NCBI GenBank assembly: GCA_007694905.1 | Contig: REEU01000123.1 | Location: forward strand, 1 to 64,000 | Source of the DNA: Gammaproteobacteria bacterium | GTDB taxonomy: Bacteria > Pseudomonadota > Gammaproteobacteria > Pseudomonadales > Azotimanducaceae | Direction: 5' to 3' | DNA: 64,000 nucleotides | Made by a program: the position numbers and the translations under genes | The notes under the pieces: model-generated | What the model saw: the letters and a program-made list of their open reading frames with translations, nothing else | Told to the model about the DNA's origin: nothing | Databases searched by the model: none | Part shown: positions 7,691 through 16,909 of the stretch, one piece after another | How the letters are laid out: every line of letters begins with the position of its first letter | How positions within the stretch are numbered: position 1 is the first letter of the stretch

Positions 7691-9601
7691 ATGCAGCGGA
7701 ACTGGCGCCATCGCATCGCTTCCGGCACCGGGCTGGCGGCCGTGATCACCGTCATCCTGTTCACCACTGTGGCGCTTGATCGCTTCGTCACCGGCTGGCG
7801 GATCGATCTCACCGAACGACGCATCCATACCTTGTCGTCGGCGACGCGGGCGCTGCTGCAAGGCCTGGAGCGGGACATCGAGCTCACGTTCTATTTCTCG
7901 GCCAGCCAGGCCCAGGGTTTCCCGCAGTTGCGCAGTCACGCCCGCTACGTGGAGGACTTCCTGCGGGAACTGGCCCAGGCCTCGGACGGACGCATCCGAC
8001 TCTCGGTGATCGATCCCCTGCCCTTCACCGACGCAGAAGACGATGCCGCAGCCGCGGGCCTGCAGGCGGTGCCGCTGAACGTTCCCGGAGAGATGTTCTA
8101 CTTCGGCCTGGAAGGCCGTCGCGCCGACTCCGAGCGCAGCGAGGTCATCCGCTTCTTGCAGCCGGATCGGGAGCGGTTGCTCGAGTACGAAGTGGCCCGT
8201 CTAGTGCACACGCTGGCCCGCGACCGCGAGCCCAGCGTGGGTATCGTATCCGGACTGCCCGTCACCGGAGGCTTCGCACCCGGCACCGGCAGACCGCTTC
8301 CTGAATGGACCAGCATCAGTCAGCTCAGGCAATTGTTCGACGTCCGCACCCTCGACCTCGACGGCACGGACACCCTGGACGCCATCGACGTGCTGCTGCT
8401 TATCCATCCGCAGGGACTTGGCGAGGCGACCCGGGCGGCCATCGATCAGTTCGTGCTCGGCGGTGGCCCTGCCCTGGTGTTCGTCGATCCCCACGCGGAG
8501 GCGGCCGAATCCTCCGGCATGTTCCCGGACGCGGACGCCCTCGCGGACACGTTCGCGGACACCGACACGGCCTCGGAGGCGGGTGACCTGCTTGCCGCCT
8601 GGGGCCTGCGCATGATCCCTGAACGGGTCCTTCTCGACGCTGACCGGGCCCTCGCCGTAAGCATGGGACAGGGCGTGCCGCCGCTGCGGCACCTGGCCAT
8701 TCCCGGCTATGGACCCGACCACTTCACGCCGGATGAAGTCGTCACGGCCCAGCTCGAGCAGGTCAATTTCGCGACCGCCGGAGTGCTGGAACCGCTGCCG
8801 GACGCAGCGACGACGTTCACGCCCCTGATCGTGTCGAGCCGGAACACGGCGCTGGTGCCGACGGAACAGGTTCGCTTTCTGACGGACCCGCGGCAGCTCG
8901 CCCGTGGATTCGTCGCCGACGACGCCCGCCATGTCGTCGCAGCCCGGGTCACCGGCCCGGCACGCAGCGCCCGCGCCAACGATGATGCAGACGGAGACAT
9001 TGCACCTGGAGAGCGCGCCCAGGACGATATCCAGGTCATGGTCGTCGCCGACACCGATGTGCTGAGCGATGCTCTCTGGGTCACGCAACAGTCCTTCTTC
9101 GGGCGCACGATTCCCGTACCCTGGGCCAGCAATGGTGATCTCCTGATCAACGCCATCGATCAGCTGGCAGGTGGGTCGCAGCTGATTAGTCTGCGCGGGC
9201 GTGCCGGCTTCCAGCGCCCATTCACACGGGTCGAGATGCTGCAGCGGCGGGCAGAGGCCCGCTTCCTGGAAACGGAACAGGAGCTCGAGGGGCGGCTCAG
9301 GGATACCGAGGGGCGGCTGGCCGAACTGGAGCGGCAGCGCCTCGATGCCGGGGTCGATACCCTCACGGTGGAACAGCTGGAAGCCCTGCAGGCCTTCCAG
9401 CACGAGCAGCTGCGCATTCGCCGCGAGCTGCGCGAGGTCCAGCGCCAGCTTACCGAGGACATCGACCGGCTCGGTCGGCGCCTGCAGCTGCTCAATACCC
9501 TCGCGGTGCCGCTGCTGCTGGTGCTCGTCGCGACGCTTCTGGCCCTGCATCGACGGCGCCGCCGTCAGTTGGGCCTTCGACTGTCTGATCTGGAGTCCTG
9601 A
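7691..9601 (+). CDS. GldG-family ABC-type uncharacterised transport auxiliary protein
   Basis: 636 residues. One N-terminal membrane helix (about residues 10-30), then 'WRIDLTERRIHTLSSATRALLQGLERDIELTFYF' in pieces typical of the GldG/ABC_transp_aux domain, a large periplasmic domain, a Glu/Arg-rich coiled coil near residues 520-595, and a last membrane helix followed by 'HRRRRRQ'. The ATG at 7691 follows the permease stop by 4 nt. In many proteobacteria this operon continues with a DUF4340 gene; here an SDR follows instead. The acidic stretch of alternating Asp/Ala/Glu around residues 275-300 looks disordered. The exported substrate is not known. Confidence 0.85.
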   Translation: MQRNWRHRIASGTGLAAVITVILFTTVALDRFVTGWRIDLTERRIHTLSSATRALLQGLERDIELTFYFSASQAQGFPQLRSHARYVEDFLRELAQASDGRIRLSVIDPLPFTDAEDDAAAAGLQAVPLNVPGEMFYFGLEGRRADSERSEVIRFLQPDRERLLEYEVARLVHTLARDREPSVGIVSGLPVTGGFAPGTGRPLPEWTSISQLRQLFDVRTLDLDGTDTLDAIDVLLLIHPQGLGEATRAAIDQFVLGGGPALVFVDPHAEAAESSGMFPDADALADTFADTDTASEAGDLLAAWGLRMIPERVLLDADRALAVSMGQGVPPLRHLAIPGYGPDHFTPDEVVTAQLEQVNFATAGVLEPLPDAATTFTPLIVSSRNTALVPTEQVRFLTDPRQLARGFVADDARHVVAARVTGPARSARANDDADGDIAPGERAQDDIQVMVVADTDVLSDALWVTQQSFFGRTIPVPWASNGDLLINAIDQLAGGSQLISLRGRAGFQRPFTRVEMLQRRAEARFLETEQELEGRLRDTEGRLAELERQRLDAGVDTLTVEQLEALQAFQHEQLRIRRELREVQRQLTEDIDRLGRRLQLLNTLAVPLLLVLVATLLALHRRRRRQLGLRLSDLES

Positions 9602-9602
9602 T

Positions 9603-10331
9603 ATGAATTGGAAAGACAAGCGTGTAGTGGTGGTGGGTGGTACCTCGGGCATTGGCCTCGCCTGCACCCGTCTGGCTGCCGAGGCCGGTGCCACGGTCTG
9701 GTCCGCCGGCCGCAACGCCGAACGCCGCGAATCAGCCGCAGCCACATTGGCGGATTACGCCAGCCGCATCAGCTGGGCCGAGGCCGACGTCCAGGACCGT
9801 GACTCCTTGAGCCGCCTGTTCGCGGCCGCCGCGCCCATCGATGTACTGGTGCTGGCCGCCACCGGCACGGAGCGCGCCATGGGCCCCTTCCTGCAGATGG
9901 ACATAGAGGGATTCCGGCGCTCCTTCGGCAAGCTTTGGGGCTACGCCAACGGTATCCAGACCGGAGTGCCCCATCTGGCTGACGATGCCGCAGTGGTGAT
10001 GGTCGGCGGTGCCATCGCCCGTAAGTGCCCGCCTGGCATGATTGCCGTATCCAGCACCGGCAATGCCATCGAGGGCTTTTGCCGCGCACTGGCACCGGAG
10101 ATCGCACCGCGACGCGTCAACGTCGTGGCCCCGGGACTGATCGACACGGGCATGTTCGAGGCCCTCTCGGAAGAACAGCGGCAAGGGATGTTCGAACAGG
10201 CCAGGGGCAATATCCCCCTCGGCCGCGTCGGCCAGCCGGAAGAGGTTGCCGCGATGATCCTGGCGGTCGCGGACAACCGGTACATGACCGGAACAACAGT
10301 CGATGTGGAAGGTGGTTCGCTGCTGCCTTGA
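9603..10331 (+). CDS. SDR-family protein lacking the catalytic Tyr-Lys pair
   Basis: 242 residues with a clear Rossmann fold. The nucleotide loop is 'GGTSGIG' at residues 12-18, and the C-terminal 'RVNVVAPGLIDTGMF' and 'YMTGTTVDVEGGS' segments are classical. Where active SDRs carry Y-x-x-x-K before the 'ALE' helix, this protein reads 'VSSTG', so both catalytic residues appear absent. It starts 1 nt after the GldG-like stop, so it is probably in the same transcript. It could be a binding or regulatory relative rather than an oxidoreductase; related catalytically incomplete SDRs are known. Confidence 0.85.
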   Translation: MNWKDKRVVVVGGTSGIGLACTRLAAEAGATVWSAGRNAERRESAAATLADYASRISWAEADVQDRDSLSRLFAAAAPIDVLVLAATGTERAMGPFLQMDIEGFRRSFGKLWGYANGIQTGVPHLADDAAVVMVGGAIARKCPPGMIAVSSTGNAIEGFCRALAPEIAPRRVNVVAPGLIDTGMFEALSEEQRQGMFEQARGNIPLGRVGQPEEVAAMILAVADNRYMTGTTVDVEGGSLLP

Positions 10332-10454
10332 CGCGCCGGGTATCCGCGGGTGGGCTTGCAGCCGCAGTGGCGCGCGCTCACCCTCCCCCTGATGCAGCCC
10401 TGAGCGACCGGCGTGTGGCTGCACACGATCAAGGATCCGCTCGAGGAGAGCTTC

Positions 10455-11840
10455 GTGACCAACACCGGACCCCGCATCGAGCAGGACAGCATGGGCGAAG
10501 TCCGTGTTCCTGCAGACGCCCTCTGGGGCGCGCAGACCCAGCGTGCCATCGACAACTTCAACATCAGCGGGCGCGCCATGCCAAAGGCATTCGTGCACGC
10601 GCTGGCCCGCATCAAGGGGACGGCGGCACGCGTCAATCACGCGCTCGGGCTGCTCGACGCGGAACGCGCGGACGCCATCGCTCAAGCCGCCGCGGAAGTG
10701 ATGGCCGGCGAGCATGACGATCAGTTTCCCGTGGACGTCTACCAGACCGGCTCCGGTACCAGCAGCAACATGAACGTCAATGAGGTGCTGGCACACCGCG
10801 GCGGCCTCATCAGCGGGCTTGAGATCAGCCCCAATGATCACGTCAACCTGGGCCAGAGCAGCAACGACGTGGTGCCCGCGACCCTGCACCTCGCCGCTGC
10901 GCTGACGATCCGCGCCCGGCTGCAGCCGGCATGGCAGGACATGCTCTCGATAATAGAAGCCCGCAGCGCGGAACTCGCGGAGGTGATCAAGACCGGGCGC
11001 ACCCATCTCATGGACGCCATGCCGTTGACCCTCGGTCAGGAGATGTCCGCGTGGGCCGCACAGGCGGCCGATCTGAACGACCGCATCATCGGCATCGAGC
11101 CGCGCCTCGGCCGCCTTGCCCTCGGCGGCACGGCCATTGGCACCGGGATCAACACCCATCCGGAATTCGGCACCCGGGTGGCGACCGCGCTGGCAGCAGA
11201 TACAGGCTATCCATTCACGGCGGACCCGAACGCATTTCGCGCCATCGCCAGCCAGGACACCGCTGCAGAGCTGTCAGGCATTCTGCGCACCGGAGCGCTG
11301 ACGCTGACCAAGATCGCCAATGACCTCAGGTGGATGAACAGCGGCCCGCTGGCAGGGCTCGGCGAAATCGAGCTCGAGGCCCTGCAGCCCGGCTCCAGCA
11401 TCATGCCGGGGAAGGTCAATCCCGTGCTGCCAGAGGCAGTCGCCATGGCGGCTGCTCGGATCATCGGCCTCGACGCCGGCATTTCCGTCGCAGCCGGCAG
11501 TGGCAACTTTCAGCTTAATGTGATGCTGCCGCTCATCGCCGACTCCCTGCTGGAGTCCATCGGTCTGCTCGCGGGCGCAGCGGATGCCACCGCCCGCGCG
11601 GTATCAGGATTCCAGGTCCGTAGCGACCAAATCGAGGGACCGCTTGCGCGCAACCCGATCCTCGTCACCGCCCTGAATCCGGTGATCGGCTATCTGGATG
11701 CTGCCAGGATTGCCAAGCGCGCTTATCAGGAAGGACGCCCCATTCTAGATGTGGCGCTGGAGATGACCGAGCTTTCCCGGGAGGAACTCGAATCGCTGCT
11801 CGATCCACTGCGCCTGACCCGCGGCGGCATCGGTTCATGA
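10455..11840 (+). CDS. fumC: Class II fumarate hydratase
   Basis: 461 residues, close to E. coli FumC (467). It converts fumarate to malate in the TCA cycle without an Fe-S cluster. The family signature 'GSSIMPGKVNP' is present, as are 'YQTGSGTSSNMNVNEV' and 'GRTHLMDAMPLTLGQE' of the active site. The GTG at 10455 has GAGGAGAG just upstream; the 14 extra upstream codons do not resemble the family. It is likely its own transcription unit, followed by a large inverted repeat. Confidence 0.95.
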   Translation: MTNTGPRIEQDSMGEVRVPADALWGAQTQRAIDNFNISGRAMPKAFVHALARIKGTAARVNHALGLLDAERADAIAQAAAEVMAGEHDDQFPVDVYQTGSGTSSNMNVNEVLAHRGGLISGLEISPNDHVNLGQSSNDVVPATLHLAAALTIRARLQPAWQDMLSIIEARSAELAEVIKTGRTHLMDAMPLTLGQEMSAWAAQAADLNDRIIGIEPRLGRLALGGTAIGTGINTHPEFGTRVATALAADTGYPFTADPNAFRAIASQDTAAELSGILRTGALTLTKIANDLRWMNSGPLAGLGEIELEALQPGSSIMPGKVNPVLPEAVAMAAARIIGLDAGISVAAGSGNFQLNVMLPLIADSLLESIGLLAGAADATARAVSGFQVRSDQIEGPLARNPILVTALNPVIGYLDAARIAKRAYQEGRPILDVALEMTELSREELESLLDPLRLTRGGIGS

Positions 11841-11855
11841 GTCCGGCATTGCACC

Positions 11856-11916
11856 TCGGAGTGTGGCAAGCCAGAATCCCCCTGCGGTTACGAAGGGGAA
11901 CGGTGCCGCACTCCGA
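11856..11916. terminator. Large imperfect hairpin downstream of fumC
   Basis: TCGGAGTGTGGCA (11856-11868) pairs with TGCCGCACTCCGA (11904-11916) over 13 positions with one wobble, and an inner CCCC/GGGG pairing (11878-11882 with 11895-11898) is nested inside. It lies 15 nt after the fumC stop and 52 nt before the sensor kinase start. It is probably a terminator, or a structured leader of the kinase gene. Confidence 0.5.
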
Positions 11917-11968
11917 CCTGATTCGACCCATGCGATCTGGACACTACGATCATGAGCGTCGCTAACCA

Positions 11969-14320
11969 GTGATTTCCGGCCGCATCCTGATCGTCGACGA
12001 CGACCCGGGCCATCGGCGCAGTCTCAGCGACCTGCTCACGGCTTCCGGTCATCAGGTCGAAACCGCCGTAGACGGTTCTGAAGCACTCGAGATCATCCCT
12101 TTACGGGCAAATCTGGACGTCATCCTGCTCGACCTGAACATGCCCGGCGTGGACGGCTTCGCCGTGCTTGAAGCCACCGGTGCCATGCCGCTGCCGCCAC
12201 GGGTCATCGTGGTGTCGGGTGAGGACGGCGACGATGTCCTGCGGCGCCTGCTTCAGCTCGGCGCGTTTGATTATCTGCACAAGCCCTATCTGCCGGAGGA
12301 TCTGCTCAAGAGCATCGGCACGGCACTCTCCCAGCAACGCAACGAAGCCGATGCGCGCGAAGTTCTGGCACGGGTCCGCGAATCCGATCGTCTGCATCGC
12401 TTTCTGGTGGATCAGTCCCCTGACGTCATTTATCTGCTCGATCCCGAGGGACGCTTCAGCTTCGTCTCCATCAGCGCTGAGGCGGTGTTCGGCCAGGACC
12501 GTGAAGCACTCGAGGGGCAGCACTGGAGCAACTTGTTCGCGCCTGATGAAGTGCGGCACGGACGATTCCGCTTCGACGAGCGCAGGACCGGCCATCGCGC
12601 CACCAGCAACCTCGAAATGCAGCTCAGGACTGGTGAAAGCGAAGCCAATCGCTGGATCGAGATCAGCGCCACGGGGCTGTACACGGAGGACGAGGAGCGT
12701 CGTTTCGTAGGCACCTACGGGGTCGCCCGGGACGTCAGCGACCGGCGCCGCATCGCCTCGGCCCTGGTGCGCAGCGAACGCAAGTTCGCAACGCTGTTCC
12801 AGAGCTCTCCTGACGCGCTGTTCATCAGCAGCAGCGACGACGGTCGCATTCTGGAACGCAACGAACACTACGACACTCTGGTGGCTGACTTCGAGACCGC
12901 GGACTCCGATCTGTGGTTGTTCGAGAGCGACGGAACCCGTAGGCGCTTCATCCGCTCACTGCAGGAGCGCGGAGGGATTCAGCGTCGCGAGCTGACGCGC
13001 ACGGCGCGGGACGGGAGCGAACGTACCCTGGAACTCAGCGTACGCCTGCTTTCTGGCGAGGGCGGTGTGTCCCTGGTGTCCATTCTCCGCGACGTGACCG
13101 TCGACCGCGAGCGGGAACAGGAACGTCTGCGGCTCGAAGGGCAGCTGCAGCAGACACGTCGCCTCGAAGCTATCGGTCAGTTGAGCGGTGGCATCGCCCA
13201 CGACTTCAACAATATTCTGGCCAGCATGATCGGCTATGCCGAACTTGCGCAGATCACCCTCGAGGGAACCGAAGTCGGTGAACAGTGCGACGACTATCTG
13301 TCCGAGGTGATCAGCGCAGGGCAGCGCGCCCGGGATCTGATCGCGCAGTTGCTGAACTTCTCCCGCACGGAGGAAGGCGATCGCCGGCCGATCGCCGTCG
13401 GACAGGAGCTCGAAGGCATCCTCAGGATGCTCAGATCATTGATTCCCACTTCGATCGCCATCGACAGCCGCATTCCCGAGAAGCTGCCGACCATCCTCGC
13501 GGATCCGGTGCAGCTGCAGCAGGTCGTGATCAACCTGTTTATCAATGCTCGCGACGCCATCGCTTCCGACGGCATCATCGAGATCAGCGTCGACGATATG
13601 GAATTGACGGAAAACGAGCGCTGTGCAGCCTGTCATCGCCTCTTCAGCGGACGCTGGCTGGTGATCAGCGTCAGTGACGACGGCGGCGGCATTCCTGAAG
13701 AGATCCAGGAACAACTTTTCGACCGCCTCGTGACCACTCGGGTGGCCGGGCGCGGTACGGGGTTCGGACTGTCGTTGATCAACGGCTTCATGCATCAGCA
13801 CGGTGGCCACGTGCAGGTCCGCAGTGCACCGGGCCAGGGCAGCTGTTTCCGACTCTTCTTCCCACTGGCCGAGACCGACGCCTCAACTCCGGCGACGGAT
13901 ACGGAACCCGTAGCGGTCCAGGCCAAGAGCGCCGGCGGCCATGTGGTGGTCGTCGACGATGAAGTGTCCGTCGCCAACTTCATGAGCGAACTGCTCGAAC
14001 ATGCGGGCTACCGCACCACGGTATTCAATGATCCTGGCACTGCACTCGATTTCCTGCGTGGTGAAAATGGTGTGGATCTCCTGATTACGGATCAAACCAT
14101 GCCTCACATGAGTGGGATCGAGCTCGCCGCAGCCATCGAGGACCTGCCCCAGGCGCCACCGGTCATTCTGTGCACAGGGTATGGCAACGCCCTGCCTGAC
14201 GAAGATGACCAGGTCGGCCGGCACAACGTCCGAGCCCGTCTCGCGAAACCGTTCCGGCTCAAGGAGCTGCTCGACGCTGTTCATCAGTTCCTGGAAGACG
14301 GTGCGGTCACAGGAAGTTGA
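11969..14320 (+). CDS. Hybrid sensor histidine kinase (REC-PAS-PAS-HisKA-HATPase-REC)
   Basis: 783 residues, no membrane helix, so a cytoplasmic sensor. Domains in order: receiver (residues 1-120, acidic pocket 'VDDD', phospho-acceptor Asp about 55), two PAS-like domains (about 145-265 and 270-390), HisKA with 'GIAHDFNNIL' (His near 411), HATPase (about 505-630, G boxes 'DDGGGIPEE' and 'GTGFGLSLINGF'), and a C-terminal receiver (about 655-780, 'LLITDQTMPHMSG'). A 'CAACH' stretch in the ATPase domain fits the Cys-pair insert seen in related kinases and is not a heme site in a cytoplasmic protein. GTG start; the surrounding genes give no clear partner response regulator, and the ligand is unknown. 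Confidence 0.9.
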   Translation: MISGRILIVDDDPGHRRSLSDLLTASGHQVETAVDGSEALEIIPLRANLDVILLDLNMPGVDGFAVLEATGAMPLPPRVIVVSGEDGDDVLRRLLQLGAFDYLHKPYLPEDLLKSIGTALSQQRNEADAREVLARVRESDRLHRFLVDQSPDVIYLLDPEGRFSFVSISAEAVFGQDREALEGQHWSNLFAPDEVRHGRFRFDERRTGHRATSNLEMQLRTGESEANRWIEISATGLYTEDEERRFVGTYGVARDVSDRRRIASALVRSERKFATLFQSSPDALFISSSDDGRILERNEHYDTLVADFETADSDLWLFESDGTRRRFIRSLQERGGIQRRELTRTARDGSERTLELSVRLLSGEGGVSLVSILRDVTVDREREQERLRLEGQLQQTRRLEAIGQLSGGIAHDFNNILASMIGYAELAQITLEGTEVGEQCDDYLSEVISAGQRARDLIAQLLNFSRTEEGDRRPIAVGQELEGILRMLRSLIPTSIAIDSRIPEKLPTILADPVQLQQVVINLFINARDAIASDGIIEISVDDMELTENERCAACHRLFSGRWLVISVSDDGGGIPEEIQEQLFDRLVTTRVAGRGTGFGLSLINGFMHQHGGHVQVRSAPGQGSCFRLFFPLAETDASTPATDTEPVAVQAKSAGGHVVVVDDEVSVANFMSELLEHAGYRTTVFNDPGTALDFLRGENGVDLLITDQTMPHMSGIELAAAIEDLPQAPPVILCTGYGNALPDEDDQVGRHNVRARLAKPFRLKELLDAVHQFLEDGAVTGS

Positions 14321-14324
14321 GGGC

Positions 14325-15659
14325 GTGCACTGGACCTCTCCGGAGTCCCGCTCTCGGGCGCTGTACGAACGGGCCCGACACATCTTCCCCGGCGCCAACA
14401 CCCGACAGCAGGTGTGGATGGCACCCTATCCTCCCTATCTCGTGTCCGGTCGGGGCCCCTCGGTCACCGACGCGGACGGCAACCGCTACCTGGACCTGAC
14501 CGGCAACCTGGGCGTCCTCATTCACGGCCACGCCCATCCGCTGATCACAGCAGCGATCGCCGACCAGATCGGGCGCGGAACCTGCTTTGCTCTGCCGACG
14601 GAAGCCGAGCTGCGGCTCGGTGGGCTGCTTTGCGGGCGCGTACCAGGATTCGAGCGCCTGCGCTTCACCAACACGGGCTCGGAAGCGGTCGCGGTCGCGC
14701 TGCGCGCCGCACGTGCCTTTACGGGCCGCAGTCGCATTGCCAGGCTCGAGGGCGTCTACCACGGCTCCGATGACGTGGCCGCCGTCAGCAGCAGTTCCAC
14801 ACCCGCCAACTGGGGCGAGGAACCGGCGAGCACCGCCCGCTATCCGGGCATGCCCCCTGCGATCCTGGAGCAGGTGCGTGTCCTGCCTGCAAACGACATC
14901 GCTACGACGCAACGCCTGCTCGCTGCAGAGGGTGACAGTCTGGCCGCGATTCTCGTCGACCCCGTTCCAGCCCGCTGCGGCTTCGAACCCTTGCGCGGAG
15001 ACTACCTCGCATTGCTGCGCGAAGCGTCCCGACGACACGGCGCCCTGCTGATCTTCGACGAGGTGATCGCCTTTCGACTCGGATTCTCCGGCGCGCAGGG
15101 ACGTCTCGGCATCGACCCCGATCTCACCGCGCTGGGCAAGATCATCGGGGGTGGCATGCCCATCGGCGCCGTGGCCGGTCGCGAGGATGTCATGGCTGTG
15201 TTCGGCAACGAACGCGAGGCAGCGCGCGTACCAACGAGCGGCACCTTCACCGCTAATCCGGTGAGTATGGTGGCGGGAGAAGCCGCCATGAGCCTGCTGG
15301 ATATGACAGCGTTCGAGCATCTCGAGCGCCTCGGGGATTTCGTCAGAGCTGGGGTCCGAGGAGTGATCGGCCAGGTGGGTGTACCCGCCCAGGTAACGGG
15401 AGTTGGCTCGCTGTTTCTGCTGCACCCGCACGACCGGCCGATCCTCGACTATCGCAGCTACCACCGCTCCCCTGCGGAAACCGAGGTGATGGCACGACTG
15501 CATCGCCATCTGCTCGAACAACGCGTGCTGCTAACTCCTGCCGGCAGTGGTTTCCTTGCATCGGTGATGCATCCCGAGGACCTCGAACCCTTCCTGGCGG
15601 CCCTTCCTAAAGCACTGGAAATCGCCTTCGATCACCCTTTGACGAGGAGCACGACGTGA
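14325..15659 (+). CDS. Class III PLP-dependent aminotransferase (glutamate-1-semialdehyde aminomutase-like)
   Basis: 444 residues. The PLP lysine is in 'LGKIIGGGMPIGAVAG', preceded by the 'LLIFDEVIAFRLG' strand with the cofactor-contacting Asp. The N-terminal 'GANTRQQVW' and 'DADGNRYLDLTGNLG' are typical of GSA-type class III enzymes. The GTG at 14325 is 4 nt after the kinase stop with AGGAAG ahead; the open frame further upstream lies inside the kinase. It overlaps the next gene by 4 nt, so the two are translationally coupled. Pairing with a CoA-transferase and nearby HpcH aldolase suggests catabolism of an amino-bearing organic acid rather than heme synthesis; this is inference. Confidence 0.88.
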   Translation: MHWTSPESRSRALYERARHIFPGANTRQQVWMAPYPPYLVSGRGPSVTDADGNRYLDLTGNLGVLIHGHAHPLITAAIADQIGRGTCFALPTEAELRLGGLLCGRVPGFERLRFTNTGSEAVAVALRAARAFTGRSRIARLEGVYHGSDDVAAVSSSSTPANWGEEPASTARYPGMPPAILEQVRVLPANDIATTQRLLAAEGDSLAAILVDPVPARCGFEPLRGDYLALLREASRRHGALLIFDEVIAFRLGFSGAQGRLGIDPDLTALGKIIGGGMPIGAVAGREDVMAVFGNEREAARVPTSGTFTANPVSMVAGEAAMSLLDMTAFEHLERLGDFVRAGVRGVIGQVGVPAQVTGVGSLFLLHPHDRPILDYRSYHRSPAETEVMARLHRHLLEQRVLLTPAGSGFLASVMHPEDLEPFLAALPKALEIAFDHPLTRSTT

Positions 15660-16891
15660 CAGAGCGACAGCATGCCGGCCAGGAAGCGCTGCTGGCGGGA
15701 ATTAGAGTCATCGATGCCGGCACCTGGGTCGCGGGCCCTGCCGCCGCCACCGTGATGTCTGACTTCGGCGCGGAGGTGATCAAGCTCGAGTCCTTCGCAG
15801 GCGATCCGCTCAGGCAGCTCGGGGAGGGACCGAATGCGGCACCCTGCGATCACAACTACTTCTGGGTTCTCGATGGGCGCAACAAGCGCTCCCTGGCCAT
15901 CGACCTCAAGCACGCCGACTCGAGGCCCATCGTCGATGCGCTGGTGTCAAACGCAGATGTCCTGATCACGAACTTCCGACCTGCCCTGGCAGGCCGGCTC
16001 GGTATCGACTGGCCTCGGCTCCGCGACCTCAATTCACGCCTGGTGTATGCGCAGGTCACCGGCTACGGCGAGTCAGGACCCGAAGCGGACCAGCCCGGAT
16101 ACGACACGACTGCCTGGTGGTCCCGCAGCGGGCTGGCCGATTGGGTGCGGCGACCGGGCGGGCCGCCTGCCACATCAGCACCCGGCATGGGTGACCATGC
16201 CACGGCCATGACCCTGTTCGGCGCCATCATGACCGCGCTGTGGGCACGTGAACGCAGTGGTTGTGGGCGTCGCGTCACCACATCCCTGTTCGCGAACGGT
16301 ATCTGGTCCCATGGCATGCTCGCGTCGATGCGGCTGTGTGGCGCCGCACTCCCCGAGCGTACGGCCGAAACCGCGGTGGCCAACGCCCTTGCCACCCAGT
16401 ACGAAACCGCCGACGAACGCTGGCTGCAGCTGACACTTCTGAACGAGGACAGGGAGTGGCCACGCCTGATCAACGCCCTCGAAGCCCCGCAACTTGCAGA
16501 GGACCCGCGCTTCGCGACCCTCGCGGCAAGGCGGGAACATGCTCCGATCCTGCATCGGTTACTCAGCGAGCTGTTCCGCGACCTGACCGCCAGGGACGTT
16601 CGCGGACGACTGGATGCCGCTGACCTACCTGCCGCAATGCTCACGACCCTGGATGACCTGACCGCGGATCAGCAAGCCCTGGCGGCAGACGTGTTGACAC
16701 CAGTCGCCGAACCACGACCTGGCTGGGAGCATACGATCTCGAGTCCACTATGGATCGACGGCGCCGGGAAACGTGCGCCGGGCTATGCTGCGCGGCTCGG
16801 AGAGCACAGTGACGCGATCCTCGAGGAACTCGGCTTCGATGCCGCCACGGTTGCCCGTCTGCACGCGGAGGGCGTCATCCGATCCGGGTGA
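15656..16891 (+). CDS. Family III CoA-transferase (CaiB/BaiF type)
   Basis: 411 residues. Family III enzymes move CoA between organic acids through an aspartyl-CoA thioester. The opening 'GIRVIDAGTWVAGPAAA', 'NKRSLAIDLKH' and 'PGMGDHATAMTLFGAI' are diagnostic; the Asp in 'MGDH' is the likely nucleophile. The GTG start overlaps the aminotransferase stop (GTGA). The acid substrates cannot be read from sequence. It ends 18 nt before the convergent aldolase gene. Confidence 0.92.
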   Translation: MTERQHAGQEALLAGIRVIDAGTWVAGPAAATVMSDFGAEVIKLESFAGDPLRQLGEGPNAAPCDHNYFWVLDGRNKRSLAIDLKHADSRPIVDALVSNADVLITNFRPALAGRLGIDWPRLRDLNSRLVYAQVTGYGESGPEADQPGYDTTAWWSRSGLADWVRRPGGPPATSAPGMGDHATAMTLFGAIMTALWARERSGCGRRVTTSLFANGIWSHGMLASMRLCGAALPERTAETAVANALATQYETADERWLQLTLLNEDREWPRLINALEAPQLAEDPRFATLAARREHAPILHRLLSELFRDLTARDVRGRLDAADLPAAMLTTLDDLTADQQALAADVLTPVAEPRPGWEHTISSPLWIDGAGKRAPGYAARLGEHSDAILEELGFDAATVARLHAEGVIRSG

Positions 16892-16909
16892 TGCTGAGCG
16901 GCGATCGTT

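Noticed and set aside
13600-13660. C-x-x-C-H motif in the sensor kinase as a possible heme c site
   Set aside because: The protein has no signal peptide and is cytoplasmic; the Cys pair matches an insert seen in the ATPase domain of related kinases.
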